A stretch of 11,602 bases of DNA, taken from contig CANPWF010000043.1 of the NCBI GenBank assembly GCA_947581885.1, positions 1 to 11,602 of the forward strand, in the 5' to 3' direction. The notes under the pieces were generated by a model that was not told the origin of the DNA, searched no databases, and was given only the letters and a program-made list of their open reading frames with translations. Source of the stretch: an uncultured Clostridia bacterium (GTDB lineage Bacteria; Bacillota; Clostridia; Christensenellales; Borkfalkiaceae). Numbering within the stretch: position 1 is the stretch's first letter; each line of letters opens with the position of its first letter. The position numbers and the translations under genes are program-made. Of the stretch, positions 1-7,659 are shown one piece after another.

Positions 1-1
1 G

Positions 2-3000
2 GGCTACACCTATCAGGACTATGTGCTCGGCAAGACGTATTACCTTTGCGGGCAATTCACCAAATACATTCGCCCCGGGTACACCATCGTCGATGTCGAT
101 GAAACCAAGTCGTTGGCGGCAGTCTCTCCCGACGGCAACACGCTCGTCATCGTCAAACAGAATACCGGCAACGATTCGAGCGCGTACAACTTCAAGTTGG
201 ATGGCTTCCATGCGACGAGTGTGGAGAAAGTCTTTACCGATCAGGATCACAATTGGGCGCACTCCTATCTCAGCACCGACGGCGGTTCCATCACGGATAC
301 GGTCTCGGGAAGATCGGTCACGACGTACATCATTCACGGCGTAAAGACGGCGGGCGACGCGCACTTCGTCGACGACTCCGCTTCCAAGACGTTCGGCAGC
401 TTGGAGCAGATCGAGGCGGCTTTGGATGAAGTGGGCAACACCGAAGTGTTCTACTCCACCCTTCAGGAAGGGCGTTCCAATACGGGGTACGACGAACAGA
501 TCAACGGGGGTGAGAATGCGAGGCTCGATAATGGAGGAATAACGGCAAAGACGTATTTCGGTTGCTACTACACCAACAAAGAGGACTACCTCGCGTACCG
601 TTTCTACGGCGTAGGGTTCGCGCTTGCCGTGGTGCAGAAGAGCGATTCGGGTGCCGTGAAGTATTGGATCGATAAAGACCCGAGCGACACGGAGGACGGC
701 AGGGTTTCGCTTGCGCAAAGCAACCAAGTTACGCGTGCGGTTCCCGTTGAGAGGAAAGATCTCGCGCCCGGTTGGCATACCGTCTATGTGCAGCTCGTAC
801 ACGACGGCAGCGGACATGAGTACGTCAACTACGACGGCGCGTTCATCTATGAGACGGCGGATACCGTCCTCGACGGAACGGAGTCGTTGACGCTCGATTC
901 CTACAATGCGGCGAACGGCAGAGTCGACTTCACGTTCGAAACCGATCTCGATAGTTCCTACGAGATCCAAGCGCAGACCTCTTCCGACGGAAGAACGTGG
1001 ACGACGCAAAACGCAACGGTCAGCGGACATTCCGGCAGCTTTGAGACCGGCGACGAGTCTTTCCTTCTCCGCCTCGACGCGGTCAAGAACGGGACGACCT
1101 ATTTGTCCACAGCCGTGTATCCGATCGAGATGCTGTATTCGACGAGCGGCGTGCTGTACTACGTCGACTGCGGCACGGACGCGCCGCACACTCTCGCGAC
1201 GGGCGCGGTGCTCGGTACGGCGCAGCGCGTCTCCGATCAGGTCTTTGTGCAAGACCAAACGACTTGGGGCGCGGTGAAGGCATACGGTGCCGAAAACGGC
1301 GCGGATGAAGCGATGTCGTCCTATGTCACCTCAGACGGGCACACGACGGATAACGGGACGATCGAATACAAGTTCACCATTCCCACGGCGGGGACGTACG
1401 ATCTCACGCTCGGCTTCTTCGGCGGGAAAGAGTGGGTGGAACGCACGGTCACAGTGACGGCGGGCGCACTCAGCGGAGAGACGGTTTCGCTCGAAGGTGC
1501 CAAGTATGCGCACGTCCATACGACCGTGACGACATCCGCGGCGAACGAAGTAATTACCGTCTCCGTGAGCTCGGATACGGAACACGAAGCTGTGCTCTCC
1601 GCGATCGTCATCGCAGAGCAGAATATGGCAAAAAAGATTCCGCTCTACGCCTCGCTCGCATCCAACTACAACGCTTACATGTATGTTGAGGAGCCCGAGA
1701 TCGAACTCGGTGACGACCTCCACGCGCCCGTTTCGGCAACGACGTTCACCGTCTATTGCACCGACGGGACGGAAGAAGCAGTTACGCAGGACAATTCCTC
1801 CTATTCGATCGTTTCGGGCGGATTTGCTCCCGGGCTGCTTTCCCGTGCCTCGTTCACGGTCGACGGGTTCAACGGATTGGTCGTCAATCGGAGTTTCGTC
1901 TGGCACAAAGAGGACTCGCGGACGCTCTATTACAACATCGATATCGGCTATGTCGGCGGCGGTACGCCTCCCGACGACGCGACCGAACTCGGTTGCAAAC
2001 AGACGACCACGCACGATAGAGTGTTCAGCTCCGACCCGACAAAGGGAACGAGCTGGGGCTACGTTGGCGAGCATTTCAGCGAAGGTGTCAACTGGGCGGA
2101 CGACAAGATGAACAAATGGTCGATCCGTGAAGGGAAGGACAATAATCAACTCGTCTATAAGATGACGGGTTTCGAGGCGAACGAAGAGTTGCAGATCCAA
2201 GTCGCCGGCCATTGCGGCGAATGGACGCTTCGTACCTTCTCGGCGTGGGCGAACGACAATGAGTTGGGGGATGTCGCTATTACAGCAAAAAATACTCCCG
2301 TTGAGCCGTTCTTCTCCACATTGAAAAACGGAGGTAAAATCACGGCGGACGAAAACGGTGAACTCACCGTTACCTTCAAGAGGGGAAACCCTGACGATCA
2401 AGGCGTGCAGGTCGCTTACATTAAGGTATACTCGACGGGCGAAGAGGCGACCGACTCGCAGGCAAGAACCCCTACGACAAACGTGACATCGATCGGCAGG
2501 ACCACCGAATTCACCATCGGCAACCTCGAAACGGGCGGCACCTTGTACTTCCTCGATGAGAACAGGTCGCTCATCCATATCGAGTCGATCACAGCCGAAT
2601 CGATGACCTTCACCGCCGACGAATTCCTTCCCGACAACTCCATCGAGATCCATGTGATGCAGTTGGCGGCAGGCGGCGGGCAGGTGTCCGAAGAGGTCGT
2701 TCTGAGCATTCCCGAGATCGAAGTGCAGTTCGAAGAGAGCGGGTATGTCCGCGACGGCGAAGTTACTGTGCTTCGCTTCGTGCCCCACATCTCCGACGGG
2801 GTCCGTTCGCTCAAACTCTACACACCGCAAGGGGTCGAAGTCGATCTTCTCGGCAGCTTCTTCTACCGCGCGAGAACGAACGGCGAATACACCGTGAAGA
2901 TGGTTACGAGCGGACGGCTCGAAACGTCGCGCACGATCACGCTTGAAAAGTTCGTCACCGTCGATTTCGGTGCGGATTACAACAAGGATTGGTCGGAAGG

Positions 3001-3772
3001 CAACGTCGCCATGAAGTTCACGCCGAACGTCTCCGTCGATCTTCCCATCAAGACGTTCACCGTCAATGGGACGGCGGTATCCGCGCAGAGCGGCGTGTAT
3101 AACTACACCGCCACCGAACGCGGGGAATACACCGCAAAGATCGAACTTGCAAACGGGATGACGTTCGAAGAGACGTACGATGTGAAGATCGACCCGAATG
3201 CGGCGAAGGTGGAATTTGCCTTCGACTACACCAAGGGCAACGGTGTCACCCTCAACTACGACGCTTCCGAGACGGTCTCGGGCGGCACGCTGTATGTGAA
3301 ATACAACGGCGGGGCAGAGAATGCGGTCGGCGATCTTTCGTCCGTCTCCGTCGAACAGGACGGCAAGTACGAGTTCCGCTTCGCGAGCGGCACGGGCAAG
3401 GAAGTCAAAAAGACGGTGTACGTCACGCACGACGCTTCCAAGGCGACGCTTGCAACCGTCTCCGTCAGCAAGAAGGGCGTGGTCTCCGTCGACGGAGATG
3501 CCAAGCTCTACCGCGCGGGCGAAGAGAAAGCTCTCGACGGGCTCAAAGCAACCACGGCGGGCAAGTACTACCTCGAGATCACCAAGGGTGACGAACAAGA
3601 GGTGGTGGTGTTCACCGTCGAACCCGAGGAAGTTCCCATGCGCGACAGCAAGGAAGCGGACAGCACGGATAACGGCGTGATGATCGCGGGTATCGTGATC
3701 GGATGCGCAGCTCTTGCCGCCGCAGCCGCCGTGTGCGCATTCCTCGTGATGAAAGGGAGGAAAATAGGATGA
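2..3772 (+). CDS. Large cell-surface glycoside hydrolase, GH30-like C-terminal part plus accessory modules (5' partial)
   Basis: The frame is open to the left edge, so the gene starts before the window and the GTG at 23 is not a real start. The first ~115 codons (2 to about 350) match the end of GH30 enzymes: a YYLCGQFTKYIRPGY stretch closing the barrel, then AAVSPDGNTLVIV and a final SVTTYIIHG strand of the GH30 beta-sandwich. Both catalytic glutamates would lie upstream and are not seen. Next come a beta-sandwich module resembling carbohydrate-binding domains (about 350-870), an FN3-like stretch (870-1130), and two malectin-like modules opening with YYVDCG (from about 1138) and YYNIDIG (from about 1927). 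Several Ig-like repeats follow, with G-x-Y turns near 2881, 3120, 3361 and 3561. The protein ends with a hydrophobic helix (about 3675-3750) and the tail KGRKIG. No LPXTG motif precedes it, so anchoring is by the membrane helix. GH30 acts on xylan, beta-1,6-galactan, beta-glucan or fucosides; the specificity cannot be read here. It is translationally coupled to the next gene. Confidence 0.75.
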   Translation, partial: GYTYQDYVLGKTYYLCGQFTKYIRPGYTIVDVDETKSLAAVSPDGNTLVIVKQNTGNDSSAYNFKLDGFHATSVEKVFTDQDHNWAHSYLSTDGGSITDTVSGRSVTTYIIHGVKTAGDAHFVDDSASKTFGSLEQIEAALDEVGNTEVFYSTLQEGRSNTGYDEQINGGENARLDNGGITAKTYFGCYYTNKEDYLAYRFYGVGFALAVVQKSDSGAVKYWIDKDPSDTEDGRVSLAQSNQVTRAVPVERKDLAPGWHTVYVQLVHDGSGHEYVNYDGAFIYETADTVLDGTESLTLDSYNAANGRVDFTFETDLDSSYEIQAQTSSDGRTWTTQNATVSGHSGSFETGDESFLLRLDAVKNGTTYLSTAVYPIEMLYSTSGVLYYVDCGTDAPHTLATGAVLGTAQRVSDQVFVQDQTTWGAVKAYGAENGADEAMSSYVTSDGHTTDNGTIEYKFTIPTAGTYDLTLGFFGGKEWVERTVTVTAGALSGETVSLEGAKYAHVHTTVTTSAANEVITVSVSSDTEHEAVLSAIVIAEQNMAKKIPLYASLASNYNAYMYVEEPEIELGDDLHAPVSATTFTVYCTDGTEEAVTQDNSSYSIVSGGFAPGLLSRASFTVDGFNGLVVNRSFVWHKEDSRTLYYNIDIGYVGGGTPPDDATELGCKQTTTHDRVFSSDPTKGTSWGYVGEHFSEGVNWADDKMNKWSIREGKDNNQLVYKMTGFEANEELQIQVAGHCGEWTLRTFSAWANDNELGDVAITAKNTPVEPFFSTLKNGGKITADENGELTVTFKRGNPDDQGVQVAYIKVYSTGEEATDSQARTPTTNVTSIGRTTEFTIGNLETGGTLYFLDENRSLIHIESITAESMTFTADEFLPDNSIEIHVMQLAAGGGQVSEEVVLSIPEIEVQFEESGYVRDGEVTVLRFVPHISDGVRSLKLYTPQGVEVDLLGSFFYRARTNGEYTVKMVTSGRLETSRTITLEKFVTVDFGADYNKDWSEGNVAMKFTPNVSVDLPIKTFTVNGTAVSAQSGVYNYTATERGEYTAKIELANGMTFEETYDVKIDPNAAKVEFAFDYTKGNGVTLNYDASETVSGGTLYVKYNGGAENAVGDLSSVSVEQDGKYEFRFASGTGKEVKKTVYVTHDASKATLATVSVSKKGVVSVDGDAKLYRAGEEKALDGLKATTAGKYYLEITKGDEQEVVVFTVEPEEVPMRDSKEADSTDNGVMIAGIVIGCAALAAAAAVCAFLVMKGRKIG
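3755..3760 (+). promoter_or_regulatory. Ribosome binding site of the second surface protein
   Basis: GGGAGG lies 8 bases before the ATG at 3769, inside the last codons of gene 1. It decides the start at 3769: that start gives a textbook signal peptide, while the frame upstream (from 3703) only reads through the out-of-phase end of gene 1. The ATGA overlap (3769-3772) suggests coupled translation. Confidence 0.8.
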
Positions 3773-6330
3773 AAAAACTCGTAAAGAATACGGCTCTCTC
3801 CATCCTCGCGGGTTCTTGCGCCCTTTGCCTCGGCGGAGCGGTCGCATTGCAAGCTCTTCCCCGTAAGGCAAACGCAGACGAAGAAATTACCAACACTTAT
3901 ACGGCATTCGTCGATGTCGGCGCGACTCAAACGGCAAAAGACGCGGACCTTGTGATCGGCTTAACGGATTCATCGTCGTTCACAGCGACGGTGGGGGGCG
4001 AAGTCACAAACGGCGATTCTCTCTTCACAAGCTACGCGGTAGACGCTACCTACACCGCAACCGTCGAAGATGGTTCGCACACCGTGGCGGTCGCCGTCAT
4101 CGCGGAAGAGGGGACGGAAGTAAAAGTGAACGACGCGGTCGTCGCGCTGCCCGAAGGGGCGGCGGGCAACACCGTCGTACACACCGATGTGACGGGCACT
4201 TCCGTTACGGTCGAAGTCACGGGCAAACTGTGCGGCGCGCTCGTCGCGCCCGAGGGGAGCAGAACGGCATTCGTCGCCGAGTTCCCTGCGGACGAAGTGC
4301 AGGTCATCTCCTACGGGAAATTGCTCAAAGACGTGCTCGAACAGGTCACCGTGTACCGCGCGGACGGCACCGTCGAACAGTGCATGGAATACGACTATGA
4401 TTCGCTGAATGCACAGACGGGCATCGACCTCAACTTCACCACCGTAAAGGGCGTGGGCGCGTCGGCGACCGTCGATATCGACGGCGATCCTTCGACGGCG
4501 GAGGACGTGGTCGCGCGGGATTACTCCTATTCGATCATCACCATGCCCGACGATCTCGTCTACTTCATCAACTGCGGGTCGTACGAGACAATGGATCCGA
4601 AGTTCCAAGAAGAGAACACGATCGATAAGGATTATGCTCTCAACCAAGCGATCTTCGATTACTACGGCGGGCAGCTCCTCAACAACGGCATTCCCGATCA
4701 GACGACAACAAACGCAGACAAGGAAAAGTGGGGTATCTACACGGTCCATGCGCACAATGCGCCCGGGGATTCCACCTTCCCGTACAACTCCATGGTATGG
4801 ACGGGCGAGGACAACTTCGGTAAGGGTGCGACCGATATGGGTTACATGCTCACGGGCCTCGATAAGGACACGGAGTACCGCATTTGGTTCGGCACCCTCT
4901 CGCATTGGCACGGCCGTACTTCGGAAATCACCTTCAACGGCGAAGCGCGGGATTCCCTTCCCATCGGCGCACAGAAGGGCTACACGATCTACGACAACGT
5001 GAAACCCGACGGGGACGGTGCGATCAACATCCACCTTACGCAGGTCGGCAGCCAAAACGAGCCCACGCTCTGCTTCATCGCGGTGCAGAAGATGTCTACG
5101 CCCATTCCCGCGGCGATCCCCGCGTCCCTTTCGGGTTCCACTGCAGTCGGGCTCAGAGAGCACTCGATGACGTTCACGGGCGTTGAGAAGGACACCAAGA
5201 TCCAGATCTACAACTCCGCGAAGCCCACGCAGCTCCTCTATGAGGAAGCGGTCGATCCCGAAAAGCTCGGCGACGACGGTTCGTACTTGCTCGATTGGGC
5301 GGGCGACGATCCCGATTCTCCCCGCGATCTCTTCGGAGAAGGCATCCGCAAGTTCCGTGCGGTGCTCGTGAACGGGCGCGGCATGTCGCAGACCCCGCAC
5401 GAAGTCACCATCACCGACGTTGAAAATTGGAGCCTGACCCTCGGGGAAACGTTCTCCACTTCCGAAGCGACGGTGAAACTCCACGCCACGGCGGACAGCG
5501 GTATCATGAGTTGGTCGTATCGCCTCGGCGAGTACGGCGTTCCCACCGAAACGGTGTTCGACGTGCCCGAAACGGTGCTCGATGTCACCTTCCACGTCCC
5601 CGAAAACGGAGAATATTACGTCGCCGTGACCTCGGGCAACAACGTGACGTACGAGGAGATGATCACCGTCAACAACTTCGACCCCAACCCGCCCGCGATC
5701 GTGTTCTCACCCGTTTTGAACGGCTGGAAAGAAGGTTCTTACGAAGTGGACCTCACCGTCAACTCCGTTTCCCCCGTGGTCGAGTACGCGCTGTATAAAG
5801 ACGGCGTAGAGGAGACCCGCACGACCTCCGCTCCCGCGAGCCTCACCTTCGAAGGCGTTGGCGTGTACACGGTATTCGTGCGCACTTCGGCAGGGCAGTC
5901 GGCGACGAGTTCGCTCCGCATCAGCGACGTTCCCAAGATGACGCAGGTCGTCCGCACGGTTACGAGCAGCGGCGCGAGATATCAGTTCAACGACGTTGTC
6001 GACGGGAAGGACACCGTCTACAAGGTGAAAGAGATCACCGTCTATCGCCTCGGCGACGAAGTCGAACGCATCTCCGTGCTTTCGGGCAACGTCATCGAAC
6101 TTTCGAGAAGGAACGGCGCGGGCACCTATGTTGCGAACGTCGTCACCGAATCGGGCGAAGTCGAGATGTTCTCCTTCGAAGTTACGGCGGAAGCCCTTCG
6201 CGGCGGCAAGGTCGGCGGATTGAGCGGTTCTGCCGCGATCGGCGTTGGTGTTGGTATCGGCGTTGGCGGGCTCGTGATCGCCGCGGCGGCAGTTGTGGTG
6301 ACCTTGCTTCTCAAAAAGAAACATCTGTAA
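3769..6330 (+). CDS. Secreted, C-terminally membrane-anchored surface protein with malectin-like and Ig-like modules
   Basis: The product is 853 residues and has no recognisable catalytic domain. The N-terminus (MKKLVKNTALSILAG...) is a signal peptide, with likely cleavage after ANA at residue 36, before DEE. Residues ~37-260 are beta-rich and unassigned. Residues ~264-440 open with VYFINCGSYE and resemble the malectin-like modules of gene 1. The rest is Ig-like repeats with G-x-Y turns near nucleotides 5604, 5857 and 6118. The protein ends in a Gly/Ala/Val-rich membrane helix (about residues 816-848) and the basic tail KKKHL; no LPXTG motif is present. Shared architecture and the ATGA overlap make it the probable partner of the GH30-like protein, perhaps binding glycan next to it on the cell surface. 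That role is inference; an adhesin or S-layer-associated protein is also possible. Secretion and anchoring are well supported, function is not. Confidence 0.8.
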   Translation: MKKLVKNTALSILAGSCALCLGGAVALQALPRKANADEEITNTYTAFVDVGATQTAKDADLVIGLTDSSSFTATVGGEVTNGDSLFTSYAVDATYTATVEDGSHTVAVAVIAEEGTEVKVNDAVVALPEGAAGNTVVHTDVTGTSVTVEVTGKLCGALVAPEGSRTAFVAEFPADEVQVISYGKLLKDVLEQVTVYRADGTVEQCMEYDYDSLNAQTGIDLNFTTVKGVGASATVDIDGDPSTAEDVVARDYSYSIITMPDDLVYFINCGSYETMDPKFQEENTIDKDYALNQAIFDYYGGQLLNNGIPDQTTTNADKEKWGIYTVHAHNAPGDSTFPYNSMVWTGEDNFGKGATDMGYMLTGLDKDTEYRIWFGTLSHWHGRTSEITFNGEARDSLPIGAQKGYTIYDNVKPDGDGAINIHLTQVGSQNEPTLCFIAVQKMSTPIPAAIPASLSGSTAVGLREHSMTFTGVEKDTKIQIYNSAKPTQLLYEEAVDPEKLGDDGSYLLDWAGDDPDSPRDLFGEGIRKFRAVLVNGRGMSQTPHEVTITDVENWSLTLGETFSTSEATVKLHATADSGIMSWSYRLGEYGVPTETVFDVPETVLDVTFHVPENGEYYVAVTSGNNVTYEEMITVNNFDPNPPAIVFSPVLNGWKEGSYEVDLTVNSVSPVVEYALYKDGVEETRTTSAPASLTFEGVGVYTVFVRTSAGQSATSSLRISDVPKMTQVVRTVTSSGARYQFNDVVDGKDTVYKVKEITVYRLGDEVERISVLSGNVIELSRRNGAGTYVANVVTESGEVEMFSFEVTAEALRGGKVGGLSGSAAIGVGVGIGVGGLVIAAAAVVVTLLLKKKHL

Positions 6331-6339
6331 TAAAGGTAC

Positions 6340-6369
6340 GGCGGCGCGGGCATTCCCGCTCGCGCCGCA
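6340..6369 (+). other. GC-rich hairpin between the surface-protein gene and the regulator
   Basis: GCGGCGCG at 6341-6348 is perfectly complementary to CGCGCCGC at 6361-6368. A competing inner stem, GCGGG/CCCGC with loop CATT, is also possible. No T-run follows, so a classical intrinsic terminator is unlikely. It may instead weaken read-through, protect the upstream mRNA 3' end, or tune translation of the regulator, whose Shine-Dalgarno site begins 5 bases downstream. Confidence 0.6.
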
Positions 6370-6384
6370 CACAGGAGACGAGAC

Positions 6385-7272
6385 ATGTACGGTACGTTGG
6401 AATTGGATACGGGGGGGGATCCTCTCGGTAGAATTTCGGTGAAGATCCAACGCGTGGGGCAAGAATATTGCGACGCGAAGAAACGCCACGAACTCCGCAA
6501 GGGGTACAATTACGATTCGCTCCATTTCGTGCTCTACGGCAGCGGAACGCTCATCGTGAACGGCGAGAGAAAGACGCTCTCGCGCGGGGACGTGTTCCTT
6601 CTCTATGAGAATGAGGAATACGAATATTACCCCGGTTCCACCGACCCGTGGTCCTACGTATGGGTGGATTTCCGCTCGTCGGATACCGAGAAGTTGTTCC
6701 GTCCGTGCGGCATTTCCAAGGAACGCCCCTACGTCCGCCTCACCGACCTTACGGTCATTCTCGGCTTTTTGAAGTCGATGTACGAGGCGTACGACGCGAG
6801 CGAGAGGCAGCAGCTCGTCTGTTCCGCCTACTTTTTGCTCCTCTTGGGCGAACTCATGAAGAACGCCGCCCGCTCGGGCTTCCCGCTCGAACAGGCTTCC
6901 ATCAAACAACGCCACGTGCGCGAGATCTTGACGTACATCAACAACAACTACCGCCTTTCGCTCTCCCTTTCGGATATTGCGGCGGCGAATCACATCTCCG
7001 TTTCAAGGATGATGGGGCTCTTTTCGGAAGTTGTGGGGATGTCGCCCATCGCGTATCTCAATCGGTTCCGCATCTCGTATGCGTGCGATCTCTTGCGCAA
7101 GTCCAATTCTCCCATCGGGGAGATCGGGGCGGCGGTCGGCGTGGAAGATCGGCTGTACTTTTCGCGGCTGTTCCGCAAGTGGCGGGATATGTCTCCGCGC
7201 GAATACCGCCAGAGCAAGACCAACGAGGACCCCTTCGCTTGGCTCAAAGAGAAGAACATCGACTTCCGTTGA
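6385..7272 (+). CDS. AraC-family transcriptional regulator with cupin sensor domain
   Basis: The product is 295 residues, typical of two-domain AraC regulators. The N-terminal part (about residues 44-100) has the cupin sugar-sensing pattern: HFVLYGSGTLIVNG, then LSRGDVFLLYENEEYEYYPG and a WSYVWVDF strand. Residues ~175-278 form the double helix-turn-helix DNA-binding domain. HTH 1 is around LSLSDIAAANHISVSRMM and HTH 2 is around IGEIGAAVGVEDRLYFSRLF, ending in the usual MSPREYR. The start at 6385 is supported by AGGAG at 6373-6377, 7 bases upstream. It sits 54 bp after the surface-protein gene and may be in the same transcript despite the hairpin between them. Such regulators commonly activate neighbouring glycosidase genes in response to a mono- or oligosaccharide; targets here are inferred to be this locus. 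Oddity: a run of eight G (6411-6418) spans codons 9-12, and gain or loss of one G would stop translation within a few codons. Confidence 0.93.
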   Translation: MYGTLELDTGGDPLGRISVKIQRVGQEYCDAKKRHELRKGYNYDSLHFVLYGSGTLIVNGERKTLSRGDVFLLYENEEYEYYPGSTDPWSYVWVDFRSSDTEKLFRPCGISKERPYVRLTDLTVILGFLKSMYEAYDASERQQLVCSAYFLLLLGELMKNAARSGFPLEQASIKQRHVREILTYINNNYRLSLSLSDIAAANHISVSRMMGLFSEVVGMSPIAYLNRFRISYACDLLRKSNSPIGEIGAAVGVEDRLYFSRLFRKWRDMSPREYRQSKTNEDPFAWLKEKNIDFR

Positions 7273-7287
7273 GAGGGGGGCTATAAT
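7259..7287 (+). promoter_or_regulatory. Candidate promoter at the end of the AraC gene
   Basis: TATAAT at 7282-7287 is a perfect -10 hexamer. TCGACT at 7259-7264 matches the -35 consensus at four of six positions, with the ideal 17-base spacer. It would drive transcription through the repeats into the GH43 gene. The hexamer also touches the left end of the first palindromic repeat, so it may come with that element. Hexamers this short arise by chance, so support is modest. Confidence 0.3.
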
Positions 7288-7427
7288 ACGTCACCCTGCC
7301 CGACCGAAGGGCGCACGAGCCGCAAGGCGAAGTAGCCGCCGCTGCCCTTGCGGCGAGTCGAACGGGTCACCGCAGTTTTAAGTCTAAGGTGATTCCTCGA
7401 CTACGCTCGGAATGACGTGATTGGTAG
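7287..7427. repeat. Composite palindromic intergenic repeat, copy A
   Basis: The ends TACGTCACCCTG (7287-7298) and CTCGGAATGACGT (7406-7418) are imperfect inverted repeats. Each half is a version of the same unit, roughly TACGTCA-YYCYGAGC then AGTCGA-RRTCACC, and the two face each other. A 35-base insert (7299-7333), absent from copy B, adds a perfect 9-bp stem: GCCGCAAGG at 7319-7327 with CCTTGCGGC at 7346-7354. The - strand reads GTCATTCCGAGCG...GAGGAATC, a kind of intergenic palindrome that, from general knowledge, recurs in many bacterial genomes. No coding frame fits it. It is probably a non-autonomous, MITE- or REP-like element. Confidence 0.7.
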
Positions 7428-7450
7428 CACGCCGTACAACCCAATCATGG

Positions 7451-7470
7451 GACGGGTCACCGCAGTTGGT
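7451..7470 (+). repeat. Partial third copy of the repeat core
   Basis: GGGTCACCGCAGT at 7454-7466 is identical to the core of copy A (7364-7376) and copy B (7518-7530), but the inverted ends are missing. It suggests a decayed or rearranged copy between the two complete ones. Confidence 0.6.
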
Positions 7471-7475
7471 TAAAA

Positions 7476-7581
7476 TACGTCACCCTGAGCCGCCGCTGCC
7501 CTTGCGGCGAGTCGAACGGGTCACCGCAGTGTTAAGTCTAAGGTGATTCCTCGACTACGCTCGGAATGACGTAATTTGTAG
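7476..7581. repeat. Composite palindromic intergenic repeat, copy B
   Basis: This is the shorter, cleaner copy. TACGTCACCCTGAGC at 7476-7490 and GCTCGGAATGACGTA at 7559-7573 pair as 15-base inverted ends with three mismatches. Inside, CGCCGC and GCGGCG form a hairpin around TGCCCTT. From the core through the right end it matches copy A closely at a constant 154-base offset, including a few bases past the inverted end (GTAG). Tandem duplication of one insertion is therefore as likely as two independent insertions. It lies just upstream of the GH43 promoter region. Confidence 0.7.
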
Positions 7582-7608
7582 TCGGCGCAAGACGTGCGGA
7601 AAACAGAG

Positions 7609-7614
7609 TACAAT
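7609..7614 (+). promoter_or_regulatory. Candidate -10 element for the GH43 gene
   Basis: TACAAT (one mismatch to TATAAT) lies 46 bases before the GH43 start, in an A-rich leader. No good -35 hexamer is seen 16-18 bases upstream, which would fit activator-dependent transcription, for example by the AraC protein. This is inference. Confidence 0.3.
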
Positions 7615-7647
7615 ACAAGAACAACACACAGCATAAAAGCAAAGAAT

Positions 7648-7655
7648 AAGGAGGG
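7648..7655 (+). promoter_or_regulatory. Ribosome binding site of the GH43 gene
   Basis: AAGGAGGG is a near-perfect Shine-Dalgarno site, 4-5 bases before the ATG at 7660. It rules out the in-frame GTG at 7594, which would add 22 residues ahead of the signal peptide and has no such site. Confidence 0.88.
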
Positions 7656-7659
7656 AAAT

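Noticed and set aside
3703..3768. Extended start for the second surface protein
   Set aside because: The 22 added residues are Arg-rich, out of phase with the coding gene 1 end, and would precede a proper signal peptide that has its own ribosome binding site.
3600..3772. LPXTG sortase signal at the C-terminus of gene 1 (and of gene 2)
   Set aside because: Neither protein has LPXTG or a close variant before its terminal helix; a plain transmembrane anchor fits better.
1331..5595. Very long open frames on the - strand opposite genes 1 and 2, including ones of several hundred codons
   Set aside because: They are mirror frames of GC-rich coding sequence. Their translations are rich in Arg, His and Asp with no domain or signal, and they overlap well-supported + strand genes.
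5707..6993. A - strand open frame spanning the hairpin and the start of the AraC gene
   Set aside because: It covers two confidently identified genes, has no recognisable motif, and its low-complexity sequence fits an antisense shadow.
7287..7427. Intrinsic terminator of the AraC gene formed by the repeat hairpins
   Set aside because: The stems are strong but no T-run follows the GC stems; termination here cannot be claimed from sequence.
7273..7659. RNA gene (tRNA, riboswitch) or small protein in the 387-bp gap
   Set aside because: No tRNA-like cloverleaf or known riboswitch core is apparent. The structure seen is explained by the palindromic repeats, and the short frames have no ribosome binding site.
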